A stretch of 64,000 nucleotides of DNA from Ascaphus truei (lineage: Eukaryota > Chordata > Amphibia > Anura > Ascaphidae): contig CM071573.1 in the NCBI GenBank assembly GCA_036426205.1, positions 39,449,771 to 39,513,770 of the forward strand. The letters are read 5' to 3'. Numbering within the stretch: position 1 is the stretch's first letter; the number at the start of each line of letters is the position of its first letter. The notes below the pieces were generated by a model. The model was not told the DNA's origin. It worked only from the letters and a program-made list of their open reading frames with translations, and did no database searches. This document shows positions 44,002-54,973 of this stretch, one piece after another. Position numbers and translations under genes: made by a program.

Positions 44002-44405
44002 CGTGGCTAAGACGGAGGTGTCACTTTCCCACGGACACTACCACTGCTGTTTGAGAGACACTGCAGGTTGTGTGAGGCAAAGAAGAAGTTTGGATCCTTT
44101 TCCCCCGGTGGCGCATTGATCAGAAGAAGGGAACTGAAGGTGTTGATTCCCAGAGGGACTTCCTGTGCGGGGCACCCGACCTGAGGGACGCCACTTCCGG
44201 TTGTTCGAACCACGCGGAGAAAAAACAGGAGAAGGACACCATTGCTGATATCGGACGGCAGTACTGGCTTATGAGAGCCTATCTCATACCTGCTTTTAAA
44301 CCCTGTACTTTTGTGAGTGGGCATTTGACTGTTTTTATTGTTCTATAAACTAAATTGTTATACTTTAATGCACTAGGTGTGCGCCTGTTTCTTTTCTTTT
44401 TTCAT
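43963..44405 (+). mobile_element. Copy H8: element with the best-preserved hammerhead-like motif
   Basis: It starts with the motif at 43963-44001. A GC-rich part follows, then a block with ttaatgcactaggtgtgcgcctgtttcttttctttttt (44363-44403), matching the gtgcgcc plus T-rich end of H6 and H10. The 5' and 3' limits and the target duplication could not be fixed. No ORF with known domains. Confidence 0.55.
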
Positions 44406-44796
44406 AGGTATCAACAGGGAGTAGTGACCCCTTTGAAACGGGCTGCCTTTTACCTGGATGCTTTATTTTGGAACAGGACTCTGTGTTTTTTAAGGTTTTT
44501 TAAGTTTTAATGCATTTGCTTTTTAATTCATCCACTTTTATATTATTTTTTTTTTATTATTTTCATTTATATTTAGTTTATATGTAAATTTTATTAATCA
44601 ATAAAGTATTAGGATATTGATATTGAACATTTACACATTTCAATATATAAACGTAAAATCCTTGGTCAATAGTGGTTTTAGTATATTATACCCACTTTCG
44701 CCACCCCATTGGATGCATTCATAGTTAGGTTAACTTAATCACAGTTTTGTTAAGGTTATAATAGAGACGCTACTTCGTTTCTTTTCTGTTTTGTTT

Positions 44797-44828
<32 letters not shown>
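44406..44828. other. AT-rich sequence with TA microsatellite
   Basis: ta repeat at 44801-44837. A block ccccattggatgc near 44705 is an inverted match to gcatccaatggg at 43949, which may mark the ends of an unnamed element that contains H8. Confidence 0.4.
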
Positions 44829-44840
<12 letters not shown>

Positions 44841-44905
44841 CAGAATAAATGAGTTCTCCAGTATTCGGTGATACCTTTTTTATTGGACTAACAATTTATG
44901 TCATA

Positions 44906-44943
44906 GGACAAGCTTTCGAGAGTTATCCTCTCTTCTTCAGGTC
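44906..44943 (-). ncRNA. Hammerhead-like motif, copy H9
   Basis: Minus strand: CTGAAGA, extra A, stem GAGAG/CTCTC with loop gataa, GAAA, GCTT, GTC. The first core segment fits the hammerhead pattern CTGANGA exactly, because its fifth position is free, and GTC is the most common cleavage triplet. The same extra A is present as in the other copies. Confidence 0.55.
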
Positions 44944-45092
44944 AAGCAATACTGATATACAAATGAATCTATGGCTAAAACAGTGTGGAGAGAGGAAAAA
45001 AAACACCTTATCTACAGTAAATATCTGTTGTTTTTGTTGTTGTTGTTTTTTCCCTCTCTCCACACTGTTTTAGCCATAGATTCATTTGTATA

Positions 45093-45489
45093 CTGCACCG
45101 ACACACTTTATTCGAGCAAATACCCAGTATGTACCTGGAAGATACCTGGAATGCGCCGCTCCTCACCTCTGACAAGCCCCGTTGTGTTTGCCTTCCCAGC
45201 CTGGGTTCATGCCTGGCTGACGGGCGGCTGATCTGTTAAATGATAATGATTAGGATTTAATAGGCTGCAATGCTTCGCGTGTCTACCAGATGGCATAAAT
45301 TCATGAATTGTAATGCAGTATATATATATATACTGTGCAGTATTGCAGCCAGCGGGAATAAAATGCTTCAATCCCTGCCTGGAAAATACCTCAATGCACT
45401 CGGGCAGAAAACAGTCACAAACCTCAATACACCCGGGTATACCCGAATTCGTGGGACTAGCCGAGCTCGAATAAAGTGTGTCGCCAGTG
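45093..45489. mobile_element. TA-target MITE nested in H9
   Basis: A 397-bp element flanked by TA (45091-45092 and 45490-45491). Its ends share GACACACTTTATTCGAGC in inverted orientation, preceded by CTGCACC at one end and CACTGGC at the other. The palindrome of H9 gives the empty-site sequence, so the TA duplication is certain. The ends are nearly those of the MITE at 50841. A TA target fits Tc1/mariner-like or related transposons. No ORF. Confidence 0.85.
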
Positions 45490-45520
45490 TATCAGTATTG
45501 CTTGACCTGAAGCATCTACT

Positions 45521-46330
45521 ACTGATGCCCGAGCAAGGGACGCAAGGGACGCTGGTCTGTATTGGGATTCCCCTACTGCCCTGCTTATTCTTCATCTGCA
45601 GTGTGCTTTGCCCCTGGGTTGCTATATCCTGACCCCTGCTTATCCTCAGTATTATCTCACCATTGAGGACAAATCTTGAGTGCTACCAGTACTCTATTTG
45701 GACTCCCTCCCTTAGCTGTTCAATCCATAGGTGCAGCACCAAACTGGCATCAGTTTATTCATCTCATTTGCAGCACCTTGCAGGGTCATTTGTACATATA
45801 TCTGAGTGGCTTTGTTTACATTATTTATGATCTTTCTCCTTGCCAGTTAGGTATTCATGCTGTGTGTTTTAGTATGCTTATTATTATACCCATTAACCGT
45901 GCCTTTCATGTTTATGTTACTTCATGCAATATTCTGAGTATATTTCTCATCCTTGCTGCTTGACTAGCAGGCATTTGAGGTATTACTATCTTTCATGTGG
46001 TCTGGTCTATTTAATACCTTTTTCAGATCGGCCGATCTTAGTTTCATTACTGGGGGAATTATTCTTTCCCCTGGTTTTGTTATGCCATACTTGAACCTTT
46101 ATGTATTGGTTTTCAACAGACCTTCATGTGATTTGGTGCATAATCAATGTGACTTGTTGCTATATTTATAACCGTATTTACGCACAGCAATTTATTATGT
46201 GGTAGTTGTTTGGGTCTGTCTTGTGTGTTTTTTTATTTCTCATTGCTAATAAAGTACATTTTTTCATTTTTCAATAGATATTGTTTGAGTGAACCTTTTT
46301 GATCCTTCTTTTTTCTTTTCATGTTTCATA
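45521..46330. other. Unannotated sequence
   Basis: A 95-codon open frame at 45676-45963 has no recognisable domain. No repeat ends seen. Confidence 0.5.
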
Positions 46331-46411
46331 TATATAGTTATATACAGTTATATATAGTTATTGTCTATATATATATATACTATATATATAGTTATTGTCT
46401 ATATATATATA
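46331..46411. repeat. TA-rich microsatellite
   Basis: Runs of ta with repeated tagttattgtc inserts. It is the insertion site of the Gypsy element; the same ta repeat continues at 54674. Confidence 0.9.
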
Positions 46412-47502
46412 TGTAGCCGGGACCCTCTTTCCACCCTTTTCGGTTGTTATGGGTGGGTATGCTGCAGTTAAGGAACACTCCGATAACGGAGGTTCCGCAA
46501 TAGGGAGCCGCCATGTTGTGGTTGGCGTCAGCGCAGACTTAGCCTAGCAGAGGTTGCGCATGCGCAGATCGAGGGGGAGGAAAAGCCCACAAAGGAGGTA
46601 GAGCACGACGGGTCCCAGCAGCCCCTGCGGGTCCCCGTGAGGTGCCTGGACCAATGAGGTGCGAGGCCAGGAGCAAAAGGAAGTGGTTGCGCGCACGTGG
46701 GGGGAGAGTTGGTGGGAGAGGAGAGGAGAAGGAGCTTCGGTGTGGGGAGGCAGACCGCCCCCTACCTAGGCCGCATGCTCCAGGCCCAGTTAGGCCCTGA
46801 GTCCCCGTAGAGACAAGCGGAGCTAGGGACTGGCCATAGTTAGGTTCCGGTTCCCTTTATTGCCACACTCACCACCGGGACAGTTCTAAGTGAGCGGGAG
46901 GTCTGGGCTCAGACCCCACTTTTGAGCCGCAGCGTGTCTGGGTGGGATCGCCCTAGACACCTACGGGTAACGTAATCTACACCTCGCTGATCCTTTGTGA
47001 AGATTGTAGCCACACCGGGTACTGGAGTGCCCGGCAGGTAATTCTAAAGTGCACCAACGGTACCATCTTTCACTCAGGACACAGTGGCTGCGCAGTCACA
47101 CTCATACACATTCATTGACTCACTTGAGGGTGGGAGAACTATTCCCAAGGGGAACTGGACATGGGGTGGGATCACCCGGTGAAGGGAGATGGGAGGGTGA
47201 GCGTTCAGTGAGACGCCGAGTATAGTGTCTCCTCTAGGGAGGGACACCTGTTGGTATAACATATATAGTAATGCAAGTAAAGTGATTGGTTAAGGGATAT
47301 TCCTGTGTGTGTGTGTTATGTACATAAGTCCTGCGAAGACCCACTTCTCCTCGGGCGGAAGCTGTCGCAGGTGGAGGCACTGCACCGAGTTATAGGCATT
47401 GTGTGTACCCCAGGCTCTCCGTGGCAGAGGCTCAGACCCTGTGAGCCTACAGGTAATACAGCATATGGTAGTGGCCTGTGTTCGCTAGGAACCAGGGCTA
47501 CA
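46412..47502 (+). mobile_element. 5' LTR of the Ty3/Gypsy element
   Basis: It begins TGTAGCC and ends GGCTACA, a perfect 7-bp inverted end pair with the usual TG...CA. Length 1091 bp. It carries about 30 bp (46770-46800) that the 3' LTR lacks. By eye the two LTRs differ at about 25 positions, roughly 2-2.5 percent, so the insertion is moderately old. It provides promoter and polyadenylation functions, but I cannot mark a clear TATA box. Confidence 0.9.
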
Positions 47503-47522
47503 TTTGGAGGCGCTGCTGAGAT
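47503..47522 (+). promoter_or_regulatory. Primer-binding site region
   Basis: Directly after the LTR the sequence reads tttggaggcgctgctgagat. By position, TGGAGGCGCTG would pair with the 3' end of the tRNA primer. I cannot say which tRNA. Confidence 0.6.
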
Positions 47523-47563
47523 CTTAGACCTGGGGTGCCCCTTGAGACAAAATTACCGCCACA

Positions 47564-48760
47564 ATGGCCCTTCCGTCCCGTCAGGAAATACGTGACTGGG
47601 CGCGGCAAATGCGCACGCCTGCCCGCCGCGCTGTAGTTGTGACACGAGTACCTATGGCGTTAGCTTTAGAGACTTTGAAAATGGCTCTACGACAACTACC
47701 GGGTTTTGCCAAAGCCCGCCTAGTTTATGTGCTCATAGACCAAGATGCTAAATGGAGCACTTTGCTAGTAGATTGCCGGCGAGACCTAGTAGTATTAGAA
47801 CCTGCCGTCCCTCAATATCTGCCGCTGCCCGATGCTCCACCTGGCGGAAGCCCTTTTGTCTATCCACTTCGGGACCCTCCTGTGGGGGAACTAGATGATG
47901 ATGACCCCACACTTCCTTTTGCTCACTACCCCGCGAGCGAGGTGGCCAGCTGTCAGTCAGAATCTAGCTATCCTGGGTCTAGCGCATCCGCCGAAGTAGG
48001 GGTGCGTAGTGATATGCTGCGGAAACTCAATGACAAGATAGACCAGTTAACCGTCCCCTCCAGCCTACCGGCGTTAGTAGAAGCACCTACCTTAGCCACA
48101 CATTCACAAAGCTACCGGAAATTAAAGGCCTTCTCGGGGACGCTACCTGTGCCCACGGGAGAGGATGGGATAGACCCGTGGAAGGAGCACACTAGGGGAG
48201 TAATGGAGGAATGGTCTTGCACCGACGTGGTGAAACGGCAATGACTCATGGAGTGCTTATGACCCCCGGCGTCCACATTGATCAGCATTCATCGAGAGCA
48301 GTACCCCGACCTAACCGCTCGTATGATGATCGAGTTCCTGGTTGAGGCATATAGCGTGACTGAGGATGATGGGGCCTTGTGGGCCAAATACTATGCCATC
48401 ATCAAAAGAATGGTGAAGACCGAGTGCAAATCTCCCTTGGGCCCCTGTTGCATCATAAATATGTGGCCGCCTCCCAGATGGACGAATACCTCCGCAGACA
48501 ATACCTACGAGGGTCCAATCCTACTCACCCTATAGCAAACATGATTCGCGACAACCTAACTCGAGGGCCCCCTCCCTCGTTTATCAAACTCTTACAGCAA
48601 GTCAAAGAGCACGAGACGCATCTTATGCTTCACTCTCCCCAGAAGGCTAAAACAGTCAGCAGCACTAAGCCAAAGGAAGTGCTGAAAAGAAGGAGGACCC
48701 ACCGGACAAACCAGGTCCCGAACGGCCGAAATACGCTGGACGAACCTCGCCTCCGTATGA
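47564..48760 (+). pseudogene. Gag of the Ty3/Gypsy element, PNMA/Arc-like capsid
   Basis: Gag forms the particle that packages the element's RNA. The start at 47564 is the first ATG after the primer site. The first 75 residues (EIRDWARQM, AVVVTRVP, then a DCRRDLVVLE segment) resemble the RRM-like start of PNMA proteins. From about residue 188, FSGTLPVPTGEDGID.W, EEW and the following EHREQYPDL-type helices resemble the PNMA/Arc capsid lobes. A TGA at 48242-48244 and a frameshift between about 48400 and 48480 break it. The zinc knuckle lies in the next frame. The PNMA likeness is from pattern recognition and not from a search. Confidence 0.65.
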
Positions 48761-48782
48761 CCGCCGTACCCCACCCCGGGAT

Positions 48783-49559
48783 ATGTCCTGCTACAAATGC
48801 AGGAAGAAAGGACATATCTCCTACGATTGTCGGATGGGAGAGTCTCGCCACCGAAGCCCGTCCCGCAAGAAGTTCACGTCCCAGGCCATGGTCTGCGGTG
48901 TGTATGCGGTCGGGCCAGAAACTCCGGTGTCAACCCAAAGTGGCGAAGACCCCGAAGAGGAGGGTAACCGCGTGGGACCGGTAGCGTTGATCCAGGTGTT
49001 AGTGGACGGGATTTACTCCTCCGCACTACTGGACACGGGGTCTCAAGTCACCATCATATATCGGGGGTTCTATGATCGACACCTCCAGAAGCGGCCTCTG
49101 AGAGCGGCAGGGCATATCAAAGTACGAGGCTTAAGCAATGACGACTACCCCATCGATGGGCTGGTGACCATAGATCTGGAGATACAGCAGCTCAACACAG
49201 GGAAGTCTCACCCTATGAAGGTGGACGCTTTGGTGTGCCCCGAACCCAAAGATACACCTAAGTACCCAATCATCCTAGGCACGAATGCGGACATTGTACA
49301 AGCCGTCATCCGGGCCTATCTACACGAAGCCAACGAACTGCCCATGTCCTGCCTACAGTTGCAGCTGGTCCAGGTGGATCCAGTTCCTCCTCTATCCCCA
49401 TCGGAGGACTGCGGACTGTTGTTCTACGGATGGGGAGGGTTGACCAGACTCTTACCCGGCGAGACACAGAGGGTACCCGCCTGGTGTGCCTACGCTGAAC
49501 GAATAGACGAGGAGCAGCTGTTTTCTTTCGAAAGCACACCCGAAGAAGATGTCCGCTGA
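48783..49559 (+). pseudogene. Zinc knuckle and aspartic protease of the Ty3/Gypsy element
   Basis: The frame opens with a canonical CCHC knuckle, CYKCRKKGHISYDC (48789-48830), which binds the RNA during packaging. About 75 residues later comes LLDTGSQVTI (catalytic DTG near 49031), the active site of a retroviral-type protease that cuts the polyprotein. A GTNADIVQA segment follows. The frame ends with TGA at 49557-49559. It is offset from gag, so a frameshift occurred between about 48700 and 48785, or the original expression used one. Confidence 0.85.
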
Positions 49560-49701
49560 GGATATCTGCTAGTGACGGAATTCCGGGAGTGGCCAACAGC
49601 CATTCCCCATCGAATTTATGTGATGGTGCAGAATCTTTCACCCTTCCCCCTGGCCATCGACGCGGGGACAGCGAATAGGGAGAATTTACCCCGTCAGCTC
49701 G

Positions 49702-50840
49702 GTGGATGAAACCGTACAGGTAAAGACTACCAGAGTGGACGAACCCGGATCGCCGTTAGATTTTGACTTCGGTTCATCCGGACTGTCGGACGCCTGGAAA
49801 GAACGATTACGAGTACAGCTGGAAGAACGACGATCAGTATTCTCTACTAGGGAAATGGATGTGGGGTGTAGTCGCAACGCCCAACACACCATTCGGATGA
49901 CTGATACCAAACCCTTCCGGGAGCGTTCCCGTCGGCTAACCCCTAGTGACGTAGAGGATGTACGAGCTGCGATCAACGAAATGGAAGAAGCCGGAATTGT
50001 CACAGAATCACGAAGCCCTTACGCCTCACCCATAGTGGTCGTGCGAAAGAAGAATGGGACCGTGAGGTTGTGTGTTGACTACCAGACACTGAACAATCGA
50101 ACGGTACCGGACCAGTATAATCTTCCCTGCATAGAAGAAATCCTGGATACCCTACATGGGAGCCAATGGTTCAGTGTCTTGGACCTTCGGTCCGGCTACT
50201 ACCAAGTACCTATGAGCCAGAGGATCAAGAGAAGACGGCGTTCGTCTGCCCCCTAGGGTTCTATCAATTCACATGTATGCCCCAAGGCATATGTGGTGCC
50301 CCCGCCACCTTCCAGCGGCTAATGGAGAAGACTCTAGGTGACTTGAACCCCCGAGAATGCCTCGTGTATTTAGATGACATCATAGACTTCGGGAAAACCC
50401 TGGAAGAGCACGAGGCTTGACTCTTGAAAGAACTTGACCGATTAGCGCAAGAAGGGATCAAACTCTCCTTGGATAAATGCCATTTCTGCCGGACCTCTGT
50501 GACTTACGTGGGACACATAGTGTCCGGCGAGGGAATTGCCACGGACCCCGCCAAGATAGAAGCTGTTGTCAATTGGCCCCGCCCTGACAATGTGGGGAAG
50601 TTGCGGTCGTTCCTGGGGTTCTGCGGCTACTATCGCAGGTTCGTGGAGAGGTACTCCAGGCGGGCTAAAGCCCTCAACGGCCTCCTCAAAATATATCCGG
50701 AGGACACAGGCCGGAAGGTCACACCTGCCCGACAGTCCTTCGGGGACAAATGGACACCCGAGTGTGCCTTTACGGATCTGAAACAGAGTCTGACAGCGGC
50801 ACCCGTGCTGGCCTATACCAACCCCGAACAACCGTACATA
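49702..50840 (+). pseudogene. Reverse transcriptase of the Ty3/Gypsy element
   Basis: Visible motifs in order: EAGIVTESRSPYASPIVVV, CVDYQTLNN, SVLDLRSGYYQVPM, CMPQGICGAPATFQ, the catalytic VYLDDII box near 50365, and KCHFCRTSVTYVGHIVS followed by LRSFLGFCGYYRRF. The part up to about 50230 is in one frame; the rest is shifted. A TGA at 50418-50420 adds a stop. The reading runs on into RNase H, where the MITE at 50841 interrupts it. Confidence 0.85.
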
Positions 50841-51200
50841 CACTGGCGACACGCTTTATTGCGCATCGGCCAGATCCGCAAGCCGGGAGATTTCCCGGCT
50901 TGCTAGTGGCCGCCCCTCGGCGTGCCGCGCGTCATAGACGCGCGGTCACGCGTCTTCGGGAGCGTGCGCCCCCTGCACGCGCGTCCAGGGGCTCCCCGAG
51001 GGAGCCCTGGTGTCCCGCGATCGCGGGACAGCGGCAGGGGGTTCCGGGGGACCCGGCGGACCCGGCAGCGGTAGGGAGAGCGCCCCGATCGGAGGGCGCT
51101 CTTCCGCTGCTTCGGCGCGCGCCCGTCACTCTCGGGCGTGCGCCAGGCTACTGCTGCGGCACAGAACGGGCAAATGCTCGAATAAACTGTGCCGCAGCAG
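50841..51200. mobile_element. TA-target MITE inside the RNase H region, GC-rich
   Basis: A 360-bp element flanked by TA (50839-50840 and 51201-51202). Its inverted ends share the pattern GCG.CAC..TTTATT and match the family of the MITE at 45093. The inside is very GC-rich with several short perfect palindromes, such as tcccgcgatcgcggga near 51014. Host coding similarity stops exactly at its left edge and resumes at its right edge in a frame offset by its length. The insertion destroyed the RNase H domain. Confidence 0.85.
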
Positions 51201-51202
51201 TA

Positions 51203-51870
51203 CTACATGTGGATGCTAGCCTCAACGGCCTAGGAGCAGTATTACATCAAAAGTATCCCGAGGGGTTGCGACCTGTAGCGTATATCAGCCGCAGTCTTAC
51301 TGCGGTGGACCGAAACTACCCCATGCACAAACTCGAGTTCTTGGCCCTCAAGTGGGCCATTGTGGACAAACTTCGTGATTATTTGTACGGTGTGTCGTTC
51401 GAGGTGCGGACCGACAATAATCCCCTCACCTATATCATGACCTCCGCCAAACTCGACGCGGCCGGGCATCGCTGGTTGGCCGCTCTATTCAATTACACTT
51501 TCACCTTGAAATACAAGCCAGGCCCCCTGAACATTGGAGCGGACGCCCTGTCTAGGCGACCAGGGCTGGCCACTACTCCTGACGAAGATCAGTGGGAAGA
51601 AATTCCGGGACCCGGAATAAGGGCCCTATGTGGTACAGCTGCCATAGTCAATGACCAAGTGGCATTTTCCGAATTACGAGTGGCTGACTCTCTAGGGTGC
51701 ACCTCAAATGCTATCCCGGAAGCCTATCGAGACCCCAGTGGTATGCATGTTACGCCAGACAAGATCATCACCTGGAAAGATATGGTACGATACCAAGAAC
51801 AAGACCCGGTCGCAAGGGCCATTCTTTATGCCCTCCGACAAAATCGCCCGGCCCTGGACAGGCCCCGGGG
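51203..51870 (+). pseudogene. RNase H of the Ty3/Gypsy element
   Basis: After the MITE, HVDASLNGLGAVL carries the first catalytic aspartate. YPMHKLEFLALKWAI follows with the glutamate, then VRTDNNPLTYI with the second aspartate, and LNIGADALSRRP near the end, as in Ty3/Gypsy RNase H. A spacer leads to a frameshift near 51865, where the integrase frame takes over. The domain start lies left of the MITE at about 50760-50840. Confidence 0.85.
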
Positions 51871-53517
51871 GATGTAGGAGGTCTACTGATGCGGGAAGCT
51901 GACAAATTTGAAATACGAGACAATTTGCTATACCGAGTTGTGGAGTATCATAATCACCCGAACAGAAGACAATTAGTACTGCCAAAAAGACTACAGTACT
52001 TGGTACTGAAGGCTCTACACGATGAACACGGCCATTTGGGGGTAGACAAGACTTTTGGACTAGTGAGAGAAAGGGTTTTCTGGCCAAAGATGAGAGAAGC
52101 AGTAGAGTATCACTGCCAACGATGTGTGCGGTGTATTCAGCGGAAGACCTTACCCACCAGGGCCGCCCCAATGGGCCACTTAAAAAGTACGGGACCCATG
52201 GACTTAGTATGTATGGACTTCCTGTGTATCGAACCTGATAGCCGTGGCATAGGGAATGTGTTGGTCATCACGGATCACTGTACCCGATACGCCCAGGCCT
52301 TTCCGACCAAAGATCAAAAAGCCATTACGGTGGCCAAAGTGCTCTGGGAGAAGTACTTTATGCATTATGGGCTTCCTCAACGCCTCCATTCAGATCAAGG
52401 AAGAGACTTTGAAAGCAAGTTAATAAAAGAACTGCTGAAACTATTGCATATCAATAAGTCCCGCACTATTCCATACCACCCCAAAGGGGATGCACTGACG
52501 GAAAGATTCAACCATACTTTACTAGACATGTTAGGCACGTTAACGGGGGTGGAAAAGACTGAATGGAGTCGGCATGTGGAAACATTAGTGCATGCTTACA
52601 ATTGCACGCGACACGATTCCACCGGGTTCTCCCCCTACTTTCTCATGTTTGGCCGAGAAGCTAGACTGCCTGTGGACATATGGTTGAGAGTCTCCACGGA
52701 TGGAGTGCATAATACTACACATTTCCGCTATGTGCAGCGATTGCAAGAGAATCTGCAACGGGCCTACCGAAAAGCCGAGAAGTCCACCAAAAAACTGAAT
52801 GCCGGGAATAAAAGGCGGTATGATCATAAAGTTAAACACAGAGACATTAAACCTGGCGATGCAGTGCTTCTCCGTAACCTGGGAGTACCGGGGAAACATA
52901 AGTTGGCTGACCGATGGCGGGAGGGAGTGTATGAGGTAGCCTCTCAAATGCCTGGCCTTCCAGTCTACCGCATTAAAGACTCGGAGGGCCGGGTGAAGAC
53001 CTGGCATCGGAATCATTTACTCCCTATTCCCCGAGTGGAGGAGGGGGATTTGGAATGGCCGTCATCCTCGTTGGATGGGGAGATATCAATGGAAGAAGAA
53101 GAGTCAGGTAACTCCGATGTTCCGGAAGATCCACAAGAGGGAACCTCTCAAAGGGGCCCTCAACAGAGAGCACCTCCCGGCGGAGCTTCGGGTAAAGGGC
53201 ACCGGGAGCGCTCGCCCCAGGGGATGGCTCCGAAAGATTCAGAGTTGGACCCACTGAGCCCGTGCTTCGTACCCATTCATGACAATGTAGAGATCGCAAC
53301 CCCCTCAAGGGAAGAACTCCAGGTGCAAGACTCAGATAGTCACTCTCCCGCGGGAGTGACCGAACAGCAGTTAAGGCGAAGTCAGAGGAATGGGCAACCT
53401 CCAATGAGGATGGCCTACGATCAGCTTGGGGCACCCCACTATGAGGCTCAGCAGTGGGCTCGCAATCGAGTGAAATCAGTAATTGTGATGTTTAGTGAGA
53501 TGTACAATCTGATTTAG
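51870..53517 (+). pseudogene. Integrase of the Ty3/Gypsy element
   Basis: The longest intact frame in the window. The zinc-binding HHCC module is complete: HDEHGHLG with CQRCVRC (52018-52135). The core has its aspartates in VCMDFLCI and HSDQGRDF and the glutamate in GDALTERFNHTL, all three catalytic acids. A conserved STGFSPYFLMFGR segment and a carboxy module ending WHRNHLLPIP (about 53000-53030) follow, then a long Pro/Gly/Glu-rich tail to 53517. There is no chromodomain and no env gene after it. This part alone still looks translatable, though the frame upstream is broken. Confidence 0.9.
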
Positions 53518-53601
53518 AGGAAGAATGTTATTTAGGCATTTTCCATTATATAACGTTGTGCCAGTTTAAGGTATCGTCCAAGCGGGGACGTTGGAATCCG
53601 C

Positions 53602-53612
53602 AGGGGGGAGGA
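53602..53612 (+). promoter_or_regulatory. Polypurine tract
   Basis: aggggggagga lies directly before the 3' LTR, where second-strand cDNA synthesis is primed. Confidence 0.85.
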
Positions 53613-54673
53613 TGTAGCCGGGACCCTCTTTCCACCCTTTTCGGTTGTTATGGGTGGGTATGCTGCAGTTAAAGGAACACTCCGATAACGGAGGTTCCGC
53701 AATAGGGAGCCGCCATGTTGTGGTTGGTGTCAGCGCAGACTTAGCCTAGCAGAGGTTGCGCATGCGCAGATCGAGGGGGAGGAAAAGCCCGTGAAGGAGG
53801 TAGAGCACGACGGGTCCCAGCAGCCCCCGCGGGTCCCCGTGAGGTGCCTGGACCAATGAGGTGCGAGGCCAGGAGCAAAAGGAAGTGGTTGCGCGCACGT
53901 GGGGGGAGAGTTGGTGGGAGAGGAGAGGAGAAGGAGATTCGGTGTGGGGAGGCAGACTGCCCCCTACCTAGTCCCCGTAGAGACAAGCAGAGCTAGGGAC
54001 TGGCCATAGTTAGGTTCCGGTTCCCTTTATTGCCACACTCTCACCACCGGGACAGTTCTAAGTGAGCGGGAGGTCTGGGCTCAGACCCCGCTTTTGAGCT
54101 ACAGCGTGTCTGGGTGGGATCGCCCTAGACACCTATGGGTAACGTCATCTACACCTCGCTGATCCTTTGTGAAGATTGTAGCCACACCGGGTACTGGAGT
54201 GCCCGGCAGGTAATTCTAAAGTGCACCAACGGTACCATCTTTCACTCACGACACAGTGGCTGCGCAGTCACACTCATACACATTCATTGACTCACTTGAG
54301 GGTGGGAGAACTATTACCAAGGGAAACTGGACATGGGGTGGGATCACCCGGTGAAGGGAGATGGGAGGGTGAGCGTTCAGCGAGACGCCGAGTATAGTGT
54401 CTCCTCAAGGGAGGGACACCTGTTGGTATAACATATATATTAATGCAAGTAAAGTTGATTGGTTAAGGGATATTGCTGTATGTGTGTTATGTACATAAGT
54501 CCTGCGAAGACCCACTTCCCCTCGGGCGGAAGCTGTCGCAGGTGGAGGCGCTGCACCGAGTTATAGGCATTGTGTGTACCCCAGGCTCTCTGTGGCAGAG
54601 GCTCAGACCCTGTGAGCCTACAGGTAATACAGCATATGGTAGTGGCCTGTGTTCGCTAGGAACCAGGGCTACA
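53613..54673 (+). mobile_element. 3' LTR of the Ty3/Gypsy element
   Basis: 1061 bp with the same TGTAGCC/GGCTACA ends as the 5' LTR. It lacks about 30 bases after ccccctaccta that the 5' copy has. The flank is tata on both sides (46408-46411, 54674-54677), a weak target duplication because the site is a ta repeat. Confidence 0.9.
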
Positions 54674-54740
54674 TATATATATACACCACACACACATATA
54701 TATATATATACACCACACATATATATATATATATATTTAC
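54674..54740. repeat. TA/CA microsatellite
   Basis: Continuation of the ta-rich insertion site, with two cacacac inserts. Confidence 0.9.
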
Positions 54741-54869
54741 ATGTCATAACAAGGGTTAAATCACATTTCTGGACCTCAGCCCAGTTAACCCCTTGTCTCC
54801 CTGGTGAGGTCAGGGGATGGCCAAATGGGGTGTAACCCCTTTAATCCCGGGCCACCCCCTTTCTCCCTC

Positions 54870-54954
54870 TACAACCAGAAAATTGCAGGGAACCCTTTAG
54901 AGAGGTCTGGGGAACCCAAGGGTTCCTAGGAACCCTGGTTGAAAAACACTGATT
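54870..54954. mobile_element. hAT-type end fragment
   Basis: It ends ggaaccctggttgaaaaacactg, the inverse of a CAGTGTTTTTCAACC end like that of 19204-19745. No opposite end is visible. Confidence 0.5.
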
Positions 54955-54973
54955 TAGGGGATGATTCATAGAC

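Larger units (their letters stand above)
44838..45520 (-). mobile_element. Copy H9: palindromic element with hammerhead-like motif
   Basis: On the minus strand the motif lies at 44906-44943, followed by a ccaataaaaaaggtatcacc block and a ta repeat. On the other side, the sequence from 44934 to about 45007 is inverted at 45043-45091, and the inverted arm continues after a nested MITE at 45492-45512 (tcagtattgcttgacctgaag). The centre is a tgttgttttt run near 45025. Limits beyond the arms are uncertain. Confidence 0.65.

Noticed and set aside
52585..53434. Antisense frames of 136-143 codons across the Gypsy integrase
   Set aside because: Shadows of the real plus-strand integrase frame, which has clear catalytic motifs.
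53518..53601. Possible env gene between integrase and the 3' LTR
   Set aside because: Only about 85 bases lie between the integrase stop and the polypurine tract, so there is no room for one.
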